Source: Desmodus rotundus (lineage: Eukaryota > Chordata > Mammalia > Chiroptera > Phyllostomidae). From it: 64,000 bases of DNA. Positions 33,880 to 46,297 of the stretch are shown one piece after another. Made by a program: the position numbers and the translations under genes. Position 1 is the first letter of the stretch, and every line of letters starts with the position of its first letter. The notes below the pieces were generated by a model. It searched no databases and was not told the DNA's origin. It saw nothing but the letters and a program-made list of their open reading frames with translations. Where the stretch lies: positions 14,371,171 through 14,435,170 of the forward strand of contig NC_071388.1 in the NCBI RefSeq assembly GCF_022682495.2, in the 5' to 3' direction.

Positions 33880-34950
33880 AAAATTGTTAGTGTGAGACAT
33901 TATTTCAAAACAAAACAAAAATGCTAATTAGTTGATATTCTCCACAAAGAAAAGGAAGCTATTCCACCCACAAAAACAAAGAGGGATCTAAAGACCAAGG
34001 TAGAAAAAAACCCATCAATAATAGCTTTAATATTTGAAATAGAGTAAGACAAAAATGAAGTTGCTGAAATCTACCAGAATAAGAACAAAAACATTAAAAG
34101 GGAAATAAAATAAACAAAAGCTAAAATATTGCATGATTAATTCAGGAGACTCATTGTTAGGCTAGTCAGAGTTCTGGAATTAGACTATTCAGTAGTTCTA
34201 GAAAATAAAACAAGGTGGAGAAAATTGTCAAACAGAACATTGGCCTCGATTACAATGGCTGAACAGACAGGTGACCAGGACTCTCATTTGAATCCCCCAA
34301 CATTCCTAAACATTCAGACACCTAAGTGTATGTCTATGGACTTATGAAATATCAGAGATAAGGGGGGAATTCAAATTATTTGAAAGAAAATAAAACCTAA
34401 GAATTAAAAGATCACACAAAGTAATCAAGAAAAAATGTCTACATCTTCAAAACAGTAACATTATGAGCTAAAATGTAATACAGCAATATATTATGAATCC
34501 CGAGGGAAAATTATTTCCAGCCTAGAAATCTACTTAATGCCACATTTTTAATCAAGAATTGGGGAGATTAAAGAGATTTTGAAATATGTGATGAGGAAAA
34601 AATTAACCTCTCCTGCACTCAGGAGACCACTAGAGAATATACTTCACCAAAACAAGGAAAAAAGAAAAGAAAGAGGAGGATGGAATGTAAAGGAGATGGG
34701 GAATCTGGAATGGGTGGAGAGGGAAAGAGCACTTCCCATCAGGCCTGGAGAGCAAATGTTCAGACTGCAGCAAGAGGGCACCAGGAGGTCTTTCCATGAT
34801 TAGGGCTTGAACTTGATCAGTTATCTGATGGAATTGAACACGTAGAAAACAATGCTGGGAGGTGTTTAAAAAACTATACACGTAATAATTATAGAAACTT
34901 GAACTGGAAAAGAAAATGAGCTATTACTGACTTTGGGAGAGAAACATTCA
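33880..34950 (+). mobile_element. Very old L1M/HAL1-like relic
   Basis: Several phrases follow the order of an old half-L1/L1ME-type sequence: 'ttccagcctagaaatctac', 'ggagaccactagagaatatacttcaccaaaacaagg', 'aggatggaatgtaaaggagatgggg', 'gcctggagagcaaatgttcag', and 'ctgatggaattgaacacgtagaaaacaatgctgggaggtgtttaaaaaact'. This would be the end of ORF1 and the 3' UTR. Divergence is so high that family and borders remain open. Confidence 0.42.
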
Positions 34951-35487
34951 AAGTACATTACTTATACACACACATTCATAAGTGCTTTCTAATAACTGTT
35001 ATACAGAAGAAGCCTAGTAGTACATTTTCTAGAAACTCTTTATCCAGGAAAAAAAAATTGGATATCTTAACACTAGGACCTGAATGAAGTCTACCAGCTT
35101 TCCAGGGAGAACCTAGAGAATTGTCAGTCAGGTGCTGCAGATTGAAGCAGACAGACAGAAGCTTTCCGGTGGCACTTCATATTTGCAGTGGCTTCAAGGA
35201 AATTCCTTGAATGCTACTCAATTCCATGTTGCCAGACAAGATATGCTGGGTCCGCTCTCCACAGCCTAACAATTATGTAAAACTCCGAATCCCTGGGTTA
35301 AAAGATTCCTATGGAATATGTAGACAGGATTCTGGTTTTCCTGACCAAAACTGGTGGACATAAGTATGAAATAAAACTCCTAAAAGTGTTACATCAAGAG
35401 AGAAAGATTGAAGTAGAGGATTCATGTCTGTTGTTTAAGAACTACTGATGGATTATTTGACTTGTAAATAAATTTATGTTTCAGATC
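34951..35487. other. Unassigned DNA
   Basis: No repeat or gene recognised. Confidence 0.5.
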
Positions 35488-35572
35488 ATACTGATGTTTC
35501 TCTCCCTCTCTTTCTCCATTCCTTCTTCTCTCTCTAAAATAAGTAAATAAATTAAAAATCTTTTAAAATATG
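35488..35572 (+). mobile_element. 5'-truncated Ves SINE (tail only)
   Basis: The sequence 'actgatgtttctctccctctctttctcc', then 'tctctctctaaaataagtaaataaatt' and 'aaaatctttt' is the last 85 bases of the Ves SINE. The tRNA-derived head is missing. Confidence 0.83.
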
Positions 35573-35698
35573 AAAAATAAAGAAAGTAATCTCAGAAAGC
35601 CAAGGTCATTGTTTCAAGATTATGCACTACTCTGCTACGGAAATGAGGATGCATAATGTTGAGCTTTTACTGAAAGGCCCACACGTAATGGGGAAAAA

Positions 35699-35760
35699 TG
35701 GGGACAACTGTAATTGAACAACAATAAAATCACTTCAAATAAAATAAAATAAAACAAAAC
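35699..35760 (+). mobile_element. Extremely truncated L1 (3' end only)
   Basis: Only about 40 bases of L1 3' end remain ('aaatggggacaactgtaattgaacaacaataaaat') plus a tail with AAAAT repeats. It is one of the shortest recognisable L1 insertions in the window. Confidence 0.8.
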
Positions 35761-35762
35761 AG

Positions 35763-38479
35763 TAGACTAAATCTTATACTCAAGCTTGCCTTGAGGGTCA
35801 AGTCCAAATATTTGTCTGAAAAAATATTTATTGTTGTTTGTATAACTTCTATTATTTTTGATAACACAATGTTCTTTACCATTGATTTGTTTAGAAAGAG
35901 ATATTTCTTTTTGTAAAAGTACACAAAATGCATCTTGTATTTCTTCTCAAGATGGTAAGCATTAGCAGATTAGTTTTGCACTGAAATTGATGGGAAAATT
36001 CCACTCCAGCTTCTAAGGAATTAAAAGAAAAGCCTCAACAACTTATGACTGAAGCATCAGCTGTACAAATAAGGGAAGACAAGCCCTTAGAACATGTGGG
36101 GTTATTTGCATGCAGCTTATGTTGTAATTCTTAGCAGTACATTTGATTCTTTGCACTCTCTGATGGTGTAAATTTTATTTCTGCTGACAGCAAAAGTAAT
36201 TGCTTTGAACATTATAACATGGATTGTTGAAAAGTTTAACAAGGTTTTCTTATCCCATTTCTGCAGTCTCTGCATTTCTCTTTACATAAATAAAAGGAGA
36301 AAGACAGAAACAACCATGATAGTTGAAAAATGAGATATTGGTACGAGCAATCTTGCTATTTTATATGAGGACAAATTTCATCAATTTCCTCTTCTTTTGC
36401 ATTATGGAAAATTCAGGCAAGTTTTATAAAAAGTATATAGATCACCCTTCAGTCACTAATCATCCCATTTTGAAAGTCTGCTCTGGAGTATTAAAATTAA
36501 AAAAAATTCACTACAAAAATTTAAAAAAGAACAGACAAAACAGTGATTGTAATATTAACAACTTTTTCCTGTGTCTGATTTTCAACATGTGCATCCTTTC
36601 TTTTTTTTGCACATTTGACACTTGTCTTCCACTTGTAACATCAGCTTTAATTTGGTGTCTAAATTTCAATCTTGATGAAATTAAGATTAACTTTGTGAGT
36701 CCAGACGAATTCCTCGAGCTATAGGCTTTTTCATCTCCATCTGCGAATTTGTAGTATCTTTGCTATTAACAGGGACCTCCTTCACCAGCTCCACTAGATG
36801 ACCCCTTTACTAGATTGAGTTCATGCCAGATTTTCCTGGGAAGTGTCCTTGCTCATCCTTCTCACTAAGCTATGTGCTCTTCTATTATCTGTTATCTTCA
36901 ATGTACTATGCAATGTACACACGTGTGCTATGGAGTTTATATCATAATTGTTGACTTCCCTGAACACAAATCTGTGAAACATTAAAAGGTAAAACCCACT
37001 GAATTCTTTGCATTTCTAATACCTAAAACACATTTGCACATCATAGAAAGAAGTATAGCTGATGGAAAACAAGGACACAATTGATAAAATGCTCTGCTTG
37101 CTCAGTAAAGGAAAATGCGGAGTGGTGAATTCTTTCCGAGTTTAACAGCAGTGAGGACCTCATGTTTCCTTAGCTACATGTCCCTTATAGAAAGACACGG
37201 GGAGGTCTAAGAGAGCTTGGTCAGAGAGCACCATGTGATTTTCCTTCCATTTCAGTGCTTTTTAAATTGAGTTTGAAGCATTTTAAGCATTTTTCTACAT
37301 GCTGTAGTGTTGCTCAATAAATTTTGTTGACATAATGTTATAAAAACACCAGAAGAATACAATCAAATCTTCTACATTAAAGAAAGAACAACATATACTT
37401 TTTATTTTTTTAATTTGCAGTTTTACTTTGCCAGGTGGTACGGGAGAAATTTCACTGAGGCTGTAAAAGTCATTGAATGTGTTCTCTTGACTCACTAGTG
37501 CTTGAAGGAAGTAAACTGAGCTTTTGGAAGTTGTTGAATATTTGAACTTTGCATCACTCACAAGTAGCTTCATTGATAGATTTTATCTGTTCCTTCATCT
37601 CACAGCATTATTGTCAAACCCTAGTAGCTAATTTGGAACTGAAGGCAGTTAAGAAAAATAAGTGTGTTCAATGTTGTAATGAATGAATTGTCTAATGTCA
37701 AAGAAATCAGTTCTTTCAGAAAGCAGTTTGTACCTGAAGGAAAGGAAAACATTACATTAATAACTAAAGTAATTCTTAAAAATAAATATCATGCTAGTCC
37801 AGTGCCAAAACTCTTACATACTCCCCTGTTTTCATTTCTTTAACCCCATAAAATTCTGCTTTATTTCCAAACTGCAGTTTTCTTCCATGGTAACTCTTGG
37901 TTTTCACAGACCTTTGTCCTCTGAAAAACTCTACTCTACTTCTTCCACCAGCCCCACCTAGCTGAGTTTCCCTGAATATATAACAATAAAGATTATTAAC
38001 TCGCTTTCCTAAAGACGCTGAGACTGTTTAAATTGAATCAATGGTACAATGACTTATCGTAAGAACCCACGAGACATTTATTGACAGAACAGATACTCTA
38101 ATTTGTATAAATATAGAGCTCAGACCCAACCAATAATCCAGATGTGACCTGAAAAATAGACTGTATAAAAGAGCTTTTGATGCCTTTCTTACAGATATTA
38201 TATTTCTATTAATAGTGCCTAAAAGATTCCATTAAACTAATCTGACAGGAGTCACATGGTTGGCTTTCACTGAGAACACTATTGATTAAATCTTTAACTT
38301 CATTTTTTGTGCTTTCTCTTTCTCATATGTGGTATTGCTGAGATTTATCTTGTGATCTTTATACTTGTATAGTTATGTGTTTTGGGATCAAATTTCAGGA
38401 ACTATTTATGGCTATAAAATGGCTCAAGAGTATAAAAACTCTTCGGATCTTAACTCTGTCTTTTATTGTATTCATTACT
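35763..38479. other. Unassigned DNA, repeat-poor
   Basis: No repeat recognised over 2.7 kb. The plus-strand 133-codon frame at 36323-36724 is the longest free of repeats but is rich in Phe, Asn, Lys, Ile and Cys like random AT-rich sequence, with no signal of a domain. An octamer ATTTGCAT lies near 36106. Confidence 0.45.
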
Positions 38480-38880
38480 CCCTCATCTTTGTGCTTGTAG
38501 CGAATTGTGTAGCCTGCTCTTCACATCCTCCTTGTGATTATCGATGAACACATTGAACTGGACAGGTCCGAGGAGAGAACCCTGTGTCCTTGCATGCAAG
38601 ACCTCCAGCTAGCTGACATCTTCCTCTGTGACAGAAAAATAAGCCAGACAGTTCAATCCAGTGTGTCTGATCTGCTTTCATCTAGACACTGTTCAGATAA
38701 ATGAGGGAAAGTTGCATAATCTGGAATATTGGCTCAAGGCCCAGCCTATGCCTGAGAGTGTTTGTAGACAAGATCGATGCCTTTGAAATGACTGTGCACG
38801 AGGCACCGTGATCCATACAATCACAACTCGAAGACCAGTCTGACTGATGGCGTGTTGAATCATCCTACATGCCTTCCCTC
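38480..38880 (-). mobile_element. Ancient CR1/L3-like LINE reverse transcriptase relic
   Basis: On the minus strand the bases at about 38530-38575 read QGSLLGPVQFNVFIDN, matching the reverse transcriptase block PQGSxLGPxLFNxFINDL of CR1/L2/L3-group LINEs. Downstream, after a one-base shift, FATSTK (about 38485-38502) sits where the catalytic FADDTK box belongs, with both Asp lost. Upstream, near 38790, ISKA stands where LDFSKAFD is expected. Order and spacing agree with a CR1-type RT. Catalytic Asp residues are gone, so it is dead. The family assignment (CR1, L3 or L2) is inference. Confidence 0.62.
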
Positions 38881-39193
38881 AGGAGTGACTTTTTCTAGGA
38901 CTTTTTTCTCAGCCACCTCTTACTTGAAAATTTGGTTATATGTCCTACCTATGCAATTCTCTAAGATACTCTCCTAATATAGGAGGTCTCGTATATCAAG
39001 TTTGAATTGTCTACATTTCCTACTTCAGTGTGAGATCAAAGAGAAACAAGCCTTTATTTATCTAGTCCACCAATTCTACTTCCAGTTGCTAGAGCTATGC
39101 CTGTACATATTCAAAACATGTAAAGGGATACAGATTCATTCACTCTACCTTTAGACTAGTAAAATACAATGTTCATTCTTTATTCTTTTTTTA

Positions 39194-39209
39194 ATCCTCA
39201 TATGAGGAT
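39194..39209. repeat. 16-bp perfect palindrome
   Basis: ATCCTCATATGAGGAT is its own reverse complement. It lies in the 3' tail of the SINE. Confidence 0.95.
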
Positions 39210-39225
39210 ATGTTTATGGATGACA

Positions 39226-39263
39226 GACAGAGAGAGGGAGAGAGAGAGAGAGAGAGAGAGAGA
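39226..39263. repeat. (GA)n tract
   Basis: GAGAGAGG followed by about 13 GA units inside the SINE, grown from its CT-rich tail region. Confidence 0.92.
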
Positions 39264-39447
39264 CATGCTAACATCGACATGAGTCAGAAACATAGATTGG
39301 TGCCTCCCATACTCACCCCGACTGGGGATCGAACCCATAACCTAGGTATGTGCCCTGACCAGGAATCAAACCCACAATTTCTGGACAATGGGACAGAAGT
39401 GGTCTACGGGACAATGTTCCAGCCACCTGAGTCACCTGGCCAGGACA

Positions 39448-42400
39448 GCTTCTTTATTCTTTAAGACTGATTTGATTTTCCTTAAGAGTTATTTTTGTAC
39501 TGGTTGACAGACAGATTTAAATTTGCATTTGAAAATGTTCCCTATCATTTTTAAGTACAAGTTCTCAGCCTGTTTATCACCCAATGCTCTATTAAGACTA
39601 GTTTGAATAGGCTGTTTCCAATGACTCATTGCTTTCATTAAGCGTACATCCCATTACCATCTCCTGGTGCAATGGTGGCTAGGGGTGTAAAGAGTTTGAG
39701 TACTTATTGACACTTGAGGAAAGGAAGTCTTCTGGACCATACAGGTGACCTTTGGTTCCCATCATTCTCAGTGGATGGGCTGATCTGATGCATTTCTTGT
39801 CCTGGATAATGCAGGGTGTATCCTAACTGGCATTAGGAACTGAAATGCTTGCTCTCACAGCTGAAGCACATGGTCTCGGCTATTTGCATCTCTACAGAAA
39901 GGACATGTTGACGATGTATTCTTCATCATGACCCGAGGCCTTTCAGCATTTTCTGGTCTTCTCAGAAACATGTGCACCTTCACTTGAAAATTTGGGTACC
40001 TCTAGATTCTATGAAAGCCCCAGAGACCCCAGGGTCCTTCCAGAGGCTCCTCTATCTGTCTCTACCAGCTTTTCTTCTATCATTCTATTTTGCGTCATTT
40101 TCACATTAAAGTCTGACAGTTTTTTTCCTCTTAATTTCTGGGAGACATAACTCAGATATTCCCTCCCTAATACCTTTGACCCACCTTCCTAAACACAGCC
40201 ATATGAATATTTCAAATGACTCTCATCCTGAAATTTAACCCCAAATGTGTTTGTTGGGGGAAGGGTACAGGATTACTGTGTTTCACCTTATGTCAGTCCC
40301 CATGACCCTTTACTTCTTTCCGTCCTGGGTATACAGTAGTGTTCGTACTTAGTTGCTTGAGCTTGTTATTAACATATTAACTTAAGTAAATCTTCCTATC
40401 CCACTCATAGCTTGATAAAACTTCAATACAGCCATCTTTCTGAAAAGGTTAGGAATATCTTCTTTGAGACTCACAACTGACCACTGTCAGACCATCTTTC
40501 TCCTTTCATCTGGAGAAAAATAAACCTCAGGCCTCAGCCTCACATATAGGGCATTGCAAAAAATATAATTCAAGAAGAAAGTTAAGCTGCAGTGGATAAT
40601 AACTTTCATTAAAATGAATGGATGAATATTATGAGTTTTGAAACTCATGTCACTTCCTCTGGAAAGGCCTCTAGGCATTCTAAAATAGATGTGATTCTTC
40701 CCTTTGAGTGCTTCAGTATCCTCCCAATTCACACCTCTGTTGTAGCGCATGGTACTTTGATGGATTGGCTTATATATCTATCTTCTCCACTAAATTGCAA
40801 AACACTGCATAGTAGGAAACTCGCTATCTCATCGTAGAATACCTAGAAGAAGCACAGAGCCTCATGAAAAGTAATGGTTAATAAATATTTTATAACGAAC
40901 GTGTAAATTTGAATGATTAAAAACATTTTTTTTCTAACTTGATCATGATGATAGAAAATTTCACTTCCAAAGACATTTGGCCTGTTAAAAGCTGATGCAT
41001 TAGACATCTGGGTATGCAGAGCTCAAACCAACACAACGAGATTGGAATAACAACATTAAATGGAATTTTCCACTCCTTGGGAAACCAATCTAGTAAATTT
41101 TTTTTTTGGTGGTCAGAAAAGGGTTCTTTCTTTGTCTATTATTCTTTATATGCAATTTGAAAAAATAAGTAATTCTAACTATCCTAGGGATAATGGTGGA
41201 ATGTTGTCAAAATCTACCCCTAGAGACCAAAGGCATTATCTCCATGAAACACATGTGCTCAGGCTGCCAGTTCACAATTTAAGGGTCACTCAATTACAGC
41301 AGAATGCATACCTCTAAGTGAGCTGAAGCCAATCAGCCACTTTAAAGTCACTTAAACGTAATTTATTGGTATCCAATTCAGGAAATGCAGCAATGTTACC
41401 AAGACCCAATTGCCCAGAACAGTGGTGAATCTTCATGTTGCTCAGCTCCAAATGATAGATTGATACTCTTGGAAGCTGTGATAAAAGGGAATTGCAATAT
41501 ACTGGCTGCATGATGAAGAGAACACTCAGTTCTATGGCAGAAAATTCATGGGAATATGGATCCAGCCGATACTATTTACAGATCAGAAACATATATTTTC
41601 ATGCTACATCTACTCTGTGATGTTCCAAGTAGAACATATGGTATCAAAGGGGTCTCTGGAGTTCTCAAAGTAGAGATATGAAACAAAGAGGGATTAATTT
41701 AACTGCATTCTTCCCAGTGTTATTTTCAGAAGATTAAAGGATGACTGATATCATATACACTGAAACAACTACTTTAGATGAAGTGATTTTTGAGACAGAA
41801 AAGTGAGTGATGTATTCAGTCGTGCCCCTGAGCACTGGGAAAATACTGATGATGCCTTGCTCTGGGTTTAGAAATGTTCTTTCTGATGGATCTCATATAT
41901 ACTTGAATCACGCAGGAAAGAGAAAATCTATGTGAGGTCTGCAGTAAATGTCACATTTGGAATGTCAAATTGGAATCTGTATGAATATACTTCTTACTTG
42001 GAAACAGAATAAAAAAGATAGAAATATACATTACAGGTTTGTCTCCTAGACTCTGTCTACCTATATGGAAAGCAATCACCACTTTTTTGATAAATGAAAT
42101 ACATTTTTAAGTCTCCCACTTGTCTGTTTTGCTACACAGTGAGTCTTTCAACAGAAACTGCTTTTAACAGAAGATGACAAATTCAGCGCATTGAGAATGT
42201 CACCACACAGGGCAACCCGAGACCAGCTTCATAAGTTTGATAAAAATGAATAGTGCATAAACTCTGTATCCTTAGGTCTTAGCAAAGTGTCCTGTGAACC
42301 TAGTTAATGCTTATAAATGTTCCCTGGATTAAATTATAAACAAAACGATTCCAGTAAATTAAAGGTCACAATTTGTCCCCTGCCAAAATAATGAAAGAGA

Positions 42401-44394
42401 AATTATTGTTGGAAATTTAGATTACTCTCTAAAGGAGGCTACTTCATGCGTTACGTATCTATATATTTTCAATATCAATTGTATTTACTAATTTTTTTAT
42501 TAAACACTTAAAAATGAGTTTTTTTAAAACCATCGGGAATGTCCCTGAATGGCCTCAGCCTTTCGTAACTAGCTCAGTATGATGTGACCTCAACTGCATA
42601 ATTTAATTTCCATACAATAAGTCCTCTCAAATAACCATCATAGTGTGCCTTAACAATTCTGTTGAATAGTAGAATGTCCATTAAGATGATACATTGCCTT
42701 TATCATTTGGTACCACACAAAATGAGCTCTCTTAAATATTGAGCATAAACTCCTTTTATCAAATAATGAGAATGACATAATCTATCATGTTTCTATTTTT
42801 ATTCACCATTTCCAGAAAGCAATTAACTAAATTTAATGGCCAAGTATGCTAACTAAACATATTGAGATATTTTATTTTGTATTCTTTAATATGATTAATT
42901 TTCTATCGAATATCATCATAGTAAACTGAGAGTCCCAGGGCATATTTTAAGTATGTGGCAAGTAGCTAATTAGATATTGTTAGTATATTTTTAGTGGGAA
43001 GACAGGAAATCAGTATCCTGGAATACGGATAAGCCTTGAAAGAAGTCATAGTCATTGATTTCATGGAGAGATTATCTACATAGATCAGAACAGTAGAGTC
43101 AAGATTCCTACCTTGATTGATTGTGAAGACATAAGTGCAATCATGGAGAACAAACTGGGAGCAATCATGGGGAAATAAATAATATGACAACAAATCAAAA
43201 AAGTTTGCTGGTCATATCCCTGAATGGTTCATTTTGCCTTGTTAATGAAACATACCTTATATACAAAATAATATTTAAAATAATCAGAACAGAAAATCAC
43301 CCCCCCAAATCTCCCCATTAGGCTCATTAGAAGAAATAAACAAAAAATTACCAAAATATATGATGTAGATGTATAAAATTAATTCATATTAATATTTTTC
43401 TTTTCATCAAAAATTAAACATTGGTTGCCATATGACATTCACTTACTTATTTATAAATATTCAAAGTTATATGTAAGGTACTTTGTAGTAAAATATACAA
43501 AAGGAATATCAGAACATGAAATTTTGGTATACTTTCAGATTTTTAATTATAAAGCTTTTTTTGTGTATCATTTGTATAATATGTTTGTTTTAAACCACAA
43601 AATACCATTATACAGAAATACATTAGATGACATATTGTCCTTCTCAATAAGAAATTAATGTAAACTACAGTTACTGCTATGTTAATGTCAAATGAGGTTG
43701 CTGCATGCATAGTGTTTTGGAGGTACACTCTGTTTATATGTTGGAGAAAGATATAATCTAAATTAAATCTCAAGAGAAAGCAGTTAGGAAAAACTAATAT
43801 TGTGCATTAAATTCTGTGGGTAGAGAATGTGTAATGAAATCTTGCACTACCCAAAGATCTTAAAAGTAGTTATGCTGATTTATTATACAAGAATGAAATA
43901 TGAGACCTATATGTAGAAGGAAATAAGAAAAAGATGAACATTGAGTTACATTTTCTGAAGTGGGGTCCTCTTTTTCAAGGTTTTGTCACCATCACAAATT
44001 TTGAAAAATCCAAGCCCTAGAACCAACAAACCAAACAAATAAAAAGTATTCTTTGTTGGTATTTAGAATAATGGGTGGAGCAATTGAACAGAGACTTAGA
44101 TTGTATACAAATAACATTTCACAATGAGTTGCAATCTTCATATGCTATGCCCCACCTCTCCATGAATGAAATAATAGCCTAAGACTCTCTATGTATGGCG
44201 ATACAAGAAATGAGCTGTCCAATGCTCTGTCGTCATGTAGCACTCCTGGGAGTCCATTTTTCAGCAGTGATTTTTTTGATGATTGGAGAATATTAAATCT
44301 TTATCCCCTTATTTGAGACACTTTACAAATATCAGTAGTGATTTTGAACTGTGAAATTCACCTATCCTTCCCTTAATGACTTTAACTCATTTCT
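39448..44394. other. Unassigned DNA, almost 5 kb without a certain repeat
   Basis: No gene, RNA or repeat recognised. Frames of 60-90 codons occur on both strands at the level expected by chance. The part 39650-40020 is somewhat richer in G/C but carries no motif that I know. Confidence 0.45.
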
Positions 44395-44408
44395 AAAAAC
44401 TAATATCT

Positions 44409-45290
44409 AGGATAAAAGACTTAAATGTAAGTCGTAACACCATAAAAGTCCTCGAGGAAAACATTGGCAGGAAAATCTCAGACATTCCACGCAGCAACAT
44501 CCTCACAGACATGTCCCCTAAAGCAAGGGACATAAAGGAAAGAATAAACAAATGGGACCTCATCAAAATAAAAAGCTTCTGCAGGGCTAAAGAAAACAGC
44601 ACCAAATTACAAAGAGAACCAACAGTATGGGAAAACATATTTGCCAACGATACCTCAGACAAGGGCCTGATCTCCAAAATATATAAAGAACTCACACAAC
44701 TCCACTCCAGGAAGACAAACAACCCAATTAAAAAATGGGCAAAGGACTTGAACAGACACTTCTCCAAGGAAGACATACAGAGGACCCAGAGACATATGAA
44801 AAGATGCTCAGCATCACTAGCCATCAGAGAGATGCAAATTAAAACCACAATGAGGTACCATCTCACACCAGTCAGAATGGCCAACATAAACAAATCCACA
44901 AACAAATGTTGGAGAGGATGTGGAGAAAAGGGAACCCTAGTGCAGTGTTGGTGGGAATGCAGACTGGTGAGGCCACTGTGGAAAACAGTATGGAATTTCC
45001 TCAGAAAACTAAAAATGGAACTGCCCTTTGACCCAGCAATTCCACTGCTGGGATTATACCCTAAGAACCCTGAAACACCAGTCCAAAAGAACCTATGCAC
45101 CCCAATGTTCATAGCAGCACAATTTACAATAGCCAAGTACTGGAGGCAACCTAAGTGCCCATCAGCAAACGAGTTGGATCCAAAAACTATGGTATATTTA
45201 CACAATGGAATTCTACACAGCAGAGAGAAAGAAGGAGCTCATACCCTTTGCAACAGCATGGATGGAACTGGAGAGCATTATGTTAAGTGA
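44409..45290 (+). pseudogene. L1 ORF2 C-terminal fragment with one frameshift
   Basis: ORF2p is the endonuclease/reverse transcriptase of L1. Only its C-terminal part is present, open from the first base of the insertion. It includes [20 protein letters not shown], then KQWAKDLNR-like [17 protein letters not shown], and the Cys-rich motif [18 protein letters not shown] (about 44905-44960), then [15 protein letters not shown]. Compared with the copy at 54890-55318, one extra base near 45172-45178 (gagttggatcc against gagtggatccc) shifts the frame, so the last 38 or so residues are replaced and the frame stops at 45290. No endonuclease or RT core is present. Confidence 0.92.
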
Positions 45291-45598
45291 AATAAGCCAG
45301 GCAGTGAGGGACAAATACCATATGATCTCACCTTTAACTGGAACATAATAAATAGAAGAAAAAAGGAAACAAGATATAACCAGAGACATTGAAGTTAAGA
45401 ACAATCTAACAATGGGCAGGGGGGAGTGGGGAGGGGATAGTGAGGAGAGGGGATTACAGGAACTACTATGAAGGACACATGGACAAAATCAAGGGGGAGG
45501 GTGGAGGTGGGGAAGGGAGGTGGGTTCAGCCGGGATGGGGTGGAGGGATGGGGAGAAAAGGCACACAACTGTAATTGAATAACAATAAAAAATTAAAA
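44409..45598 (+). mobile_element. Young L1, 5'-truncated, with 14-bp target duplication
   Basis: The insertion comprises the last third of ORF2 and the 3' UTR, ending 'gtaattgaataacaataaaaaattaaaa'. AAAAACTAATATCT flanks it exactly (44395-44408 and 45599-45612). The long intact reading frame and exact duplication mark it as one of the youngest elements here. The minus-strand 270-codon frame at 44393-45205 is the antisense of ORF2. Confidence 0.96.
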
Positions 45599-45612
45599 AA
45601 AAACTAATATCT

Positions 45613-46297
45613 ATTCACAATTGACCCCAACCTTCCCTACTCCTCACATCTCATACCAAACCTATGAAATGTATAACTGGTACTTTTGCTTCTGTATCTT
45701 TGCTAATTATCTTTGATGTGTATGGTTGCCCTCTCCACACCAAAGTCCAACCTGTTTTAAATGTTATTACTTTGCAAACATTTCTCTCTTTAGAATTGGC
45801 ACCTACTAATCCACCTGTCTGTGCTCTATTAGTGTGTTTTGTGTATCTGTCTTCATGCATCACCTTTTGTTACAAAGTTTTGTGTCAGAAGTAAATATCT
45901 CCTAATAGGATGCAACAATGTCAAGAGTACAGCACATACATTTCTGTCTTATCTTTAAAAAAAAACTTCTGGAGAACATTATAAAATATTTATTCATTTG
46001 CATAAAAAATGATGTCATCATTAACTTGAGAGATCCGGAAAGATTTCATAGCAGGAGTAGCAGTTTAACTGCCTTTAAAACTTAAGGATGAGAAGAATTT
46101 GGGTTGGAAAACCAACCCAAATGATATGCAAGGCCATGGTAGGGAGAGAAAACAGTGTGAGCCCTTGGTTCTCACAGTATGTTCCACAGACCCCAGTGTG
46201 ATCCCCAAGTCTCCTCCAGGAAGTTTGCAAAGTGAGAATTATTTTCAGAATAATGCTAAGCTATCGTATGCTTTTTTATTTCCTTTAATTAAAAAAA
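45613..46297. other. Unassigned DNA
   Basis: No repeat or gene recognised; frames at 45651-45894 overlap on both strands and lack motifs. Confidence 0.5.

Larger units (their letters stand above)
39187..39447 (-). mobile_element. Older bat tRNA-derived SINE with GA-repeat and palindromic tail
   Basis: Read on the minus strand: CCTGGCCAGGTGACTCAGGTGGCTGG head, then 'ggtttgattcctggtcagggcacatacctaggttatgggttcgatccccagtcgggg' with two B-box-like GGTTYGATYCC motifs, a CT repeat, and a tail ATATCCTCATATGAGGATTAAAAAAA. It is related to the Ves group but longer and more diverged. An 84-codon frame runs through it by chance. Confidence 0.82.

Noticed and set aside
36323..36724. 133-codon plus-strand frame as a possible gene
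   Set aside because: Its composition (Phe, Asn, Lys, Ile) is that of random AT-rich DNA, no domain or splice context is visible, and a frame of this length is expected about once in such a window.
44393..45205. Longest frame of the window, 270 codons on the minus strand
   Set aside because: It is the antisense of the young L1 ORF2 on the plus strand; the same antisense frame appears in the L1s at 55.0 and 61.5 kb.
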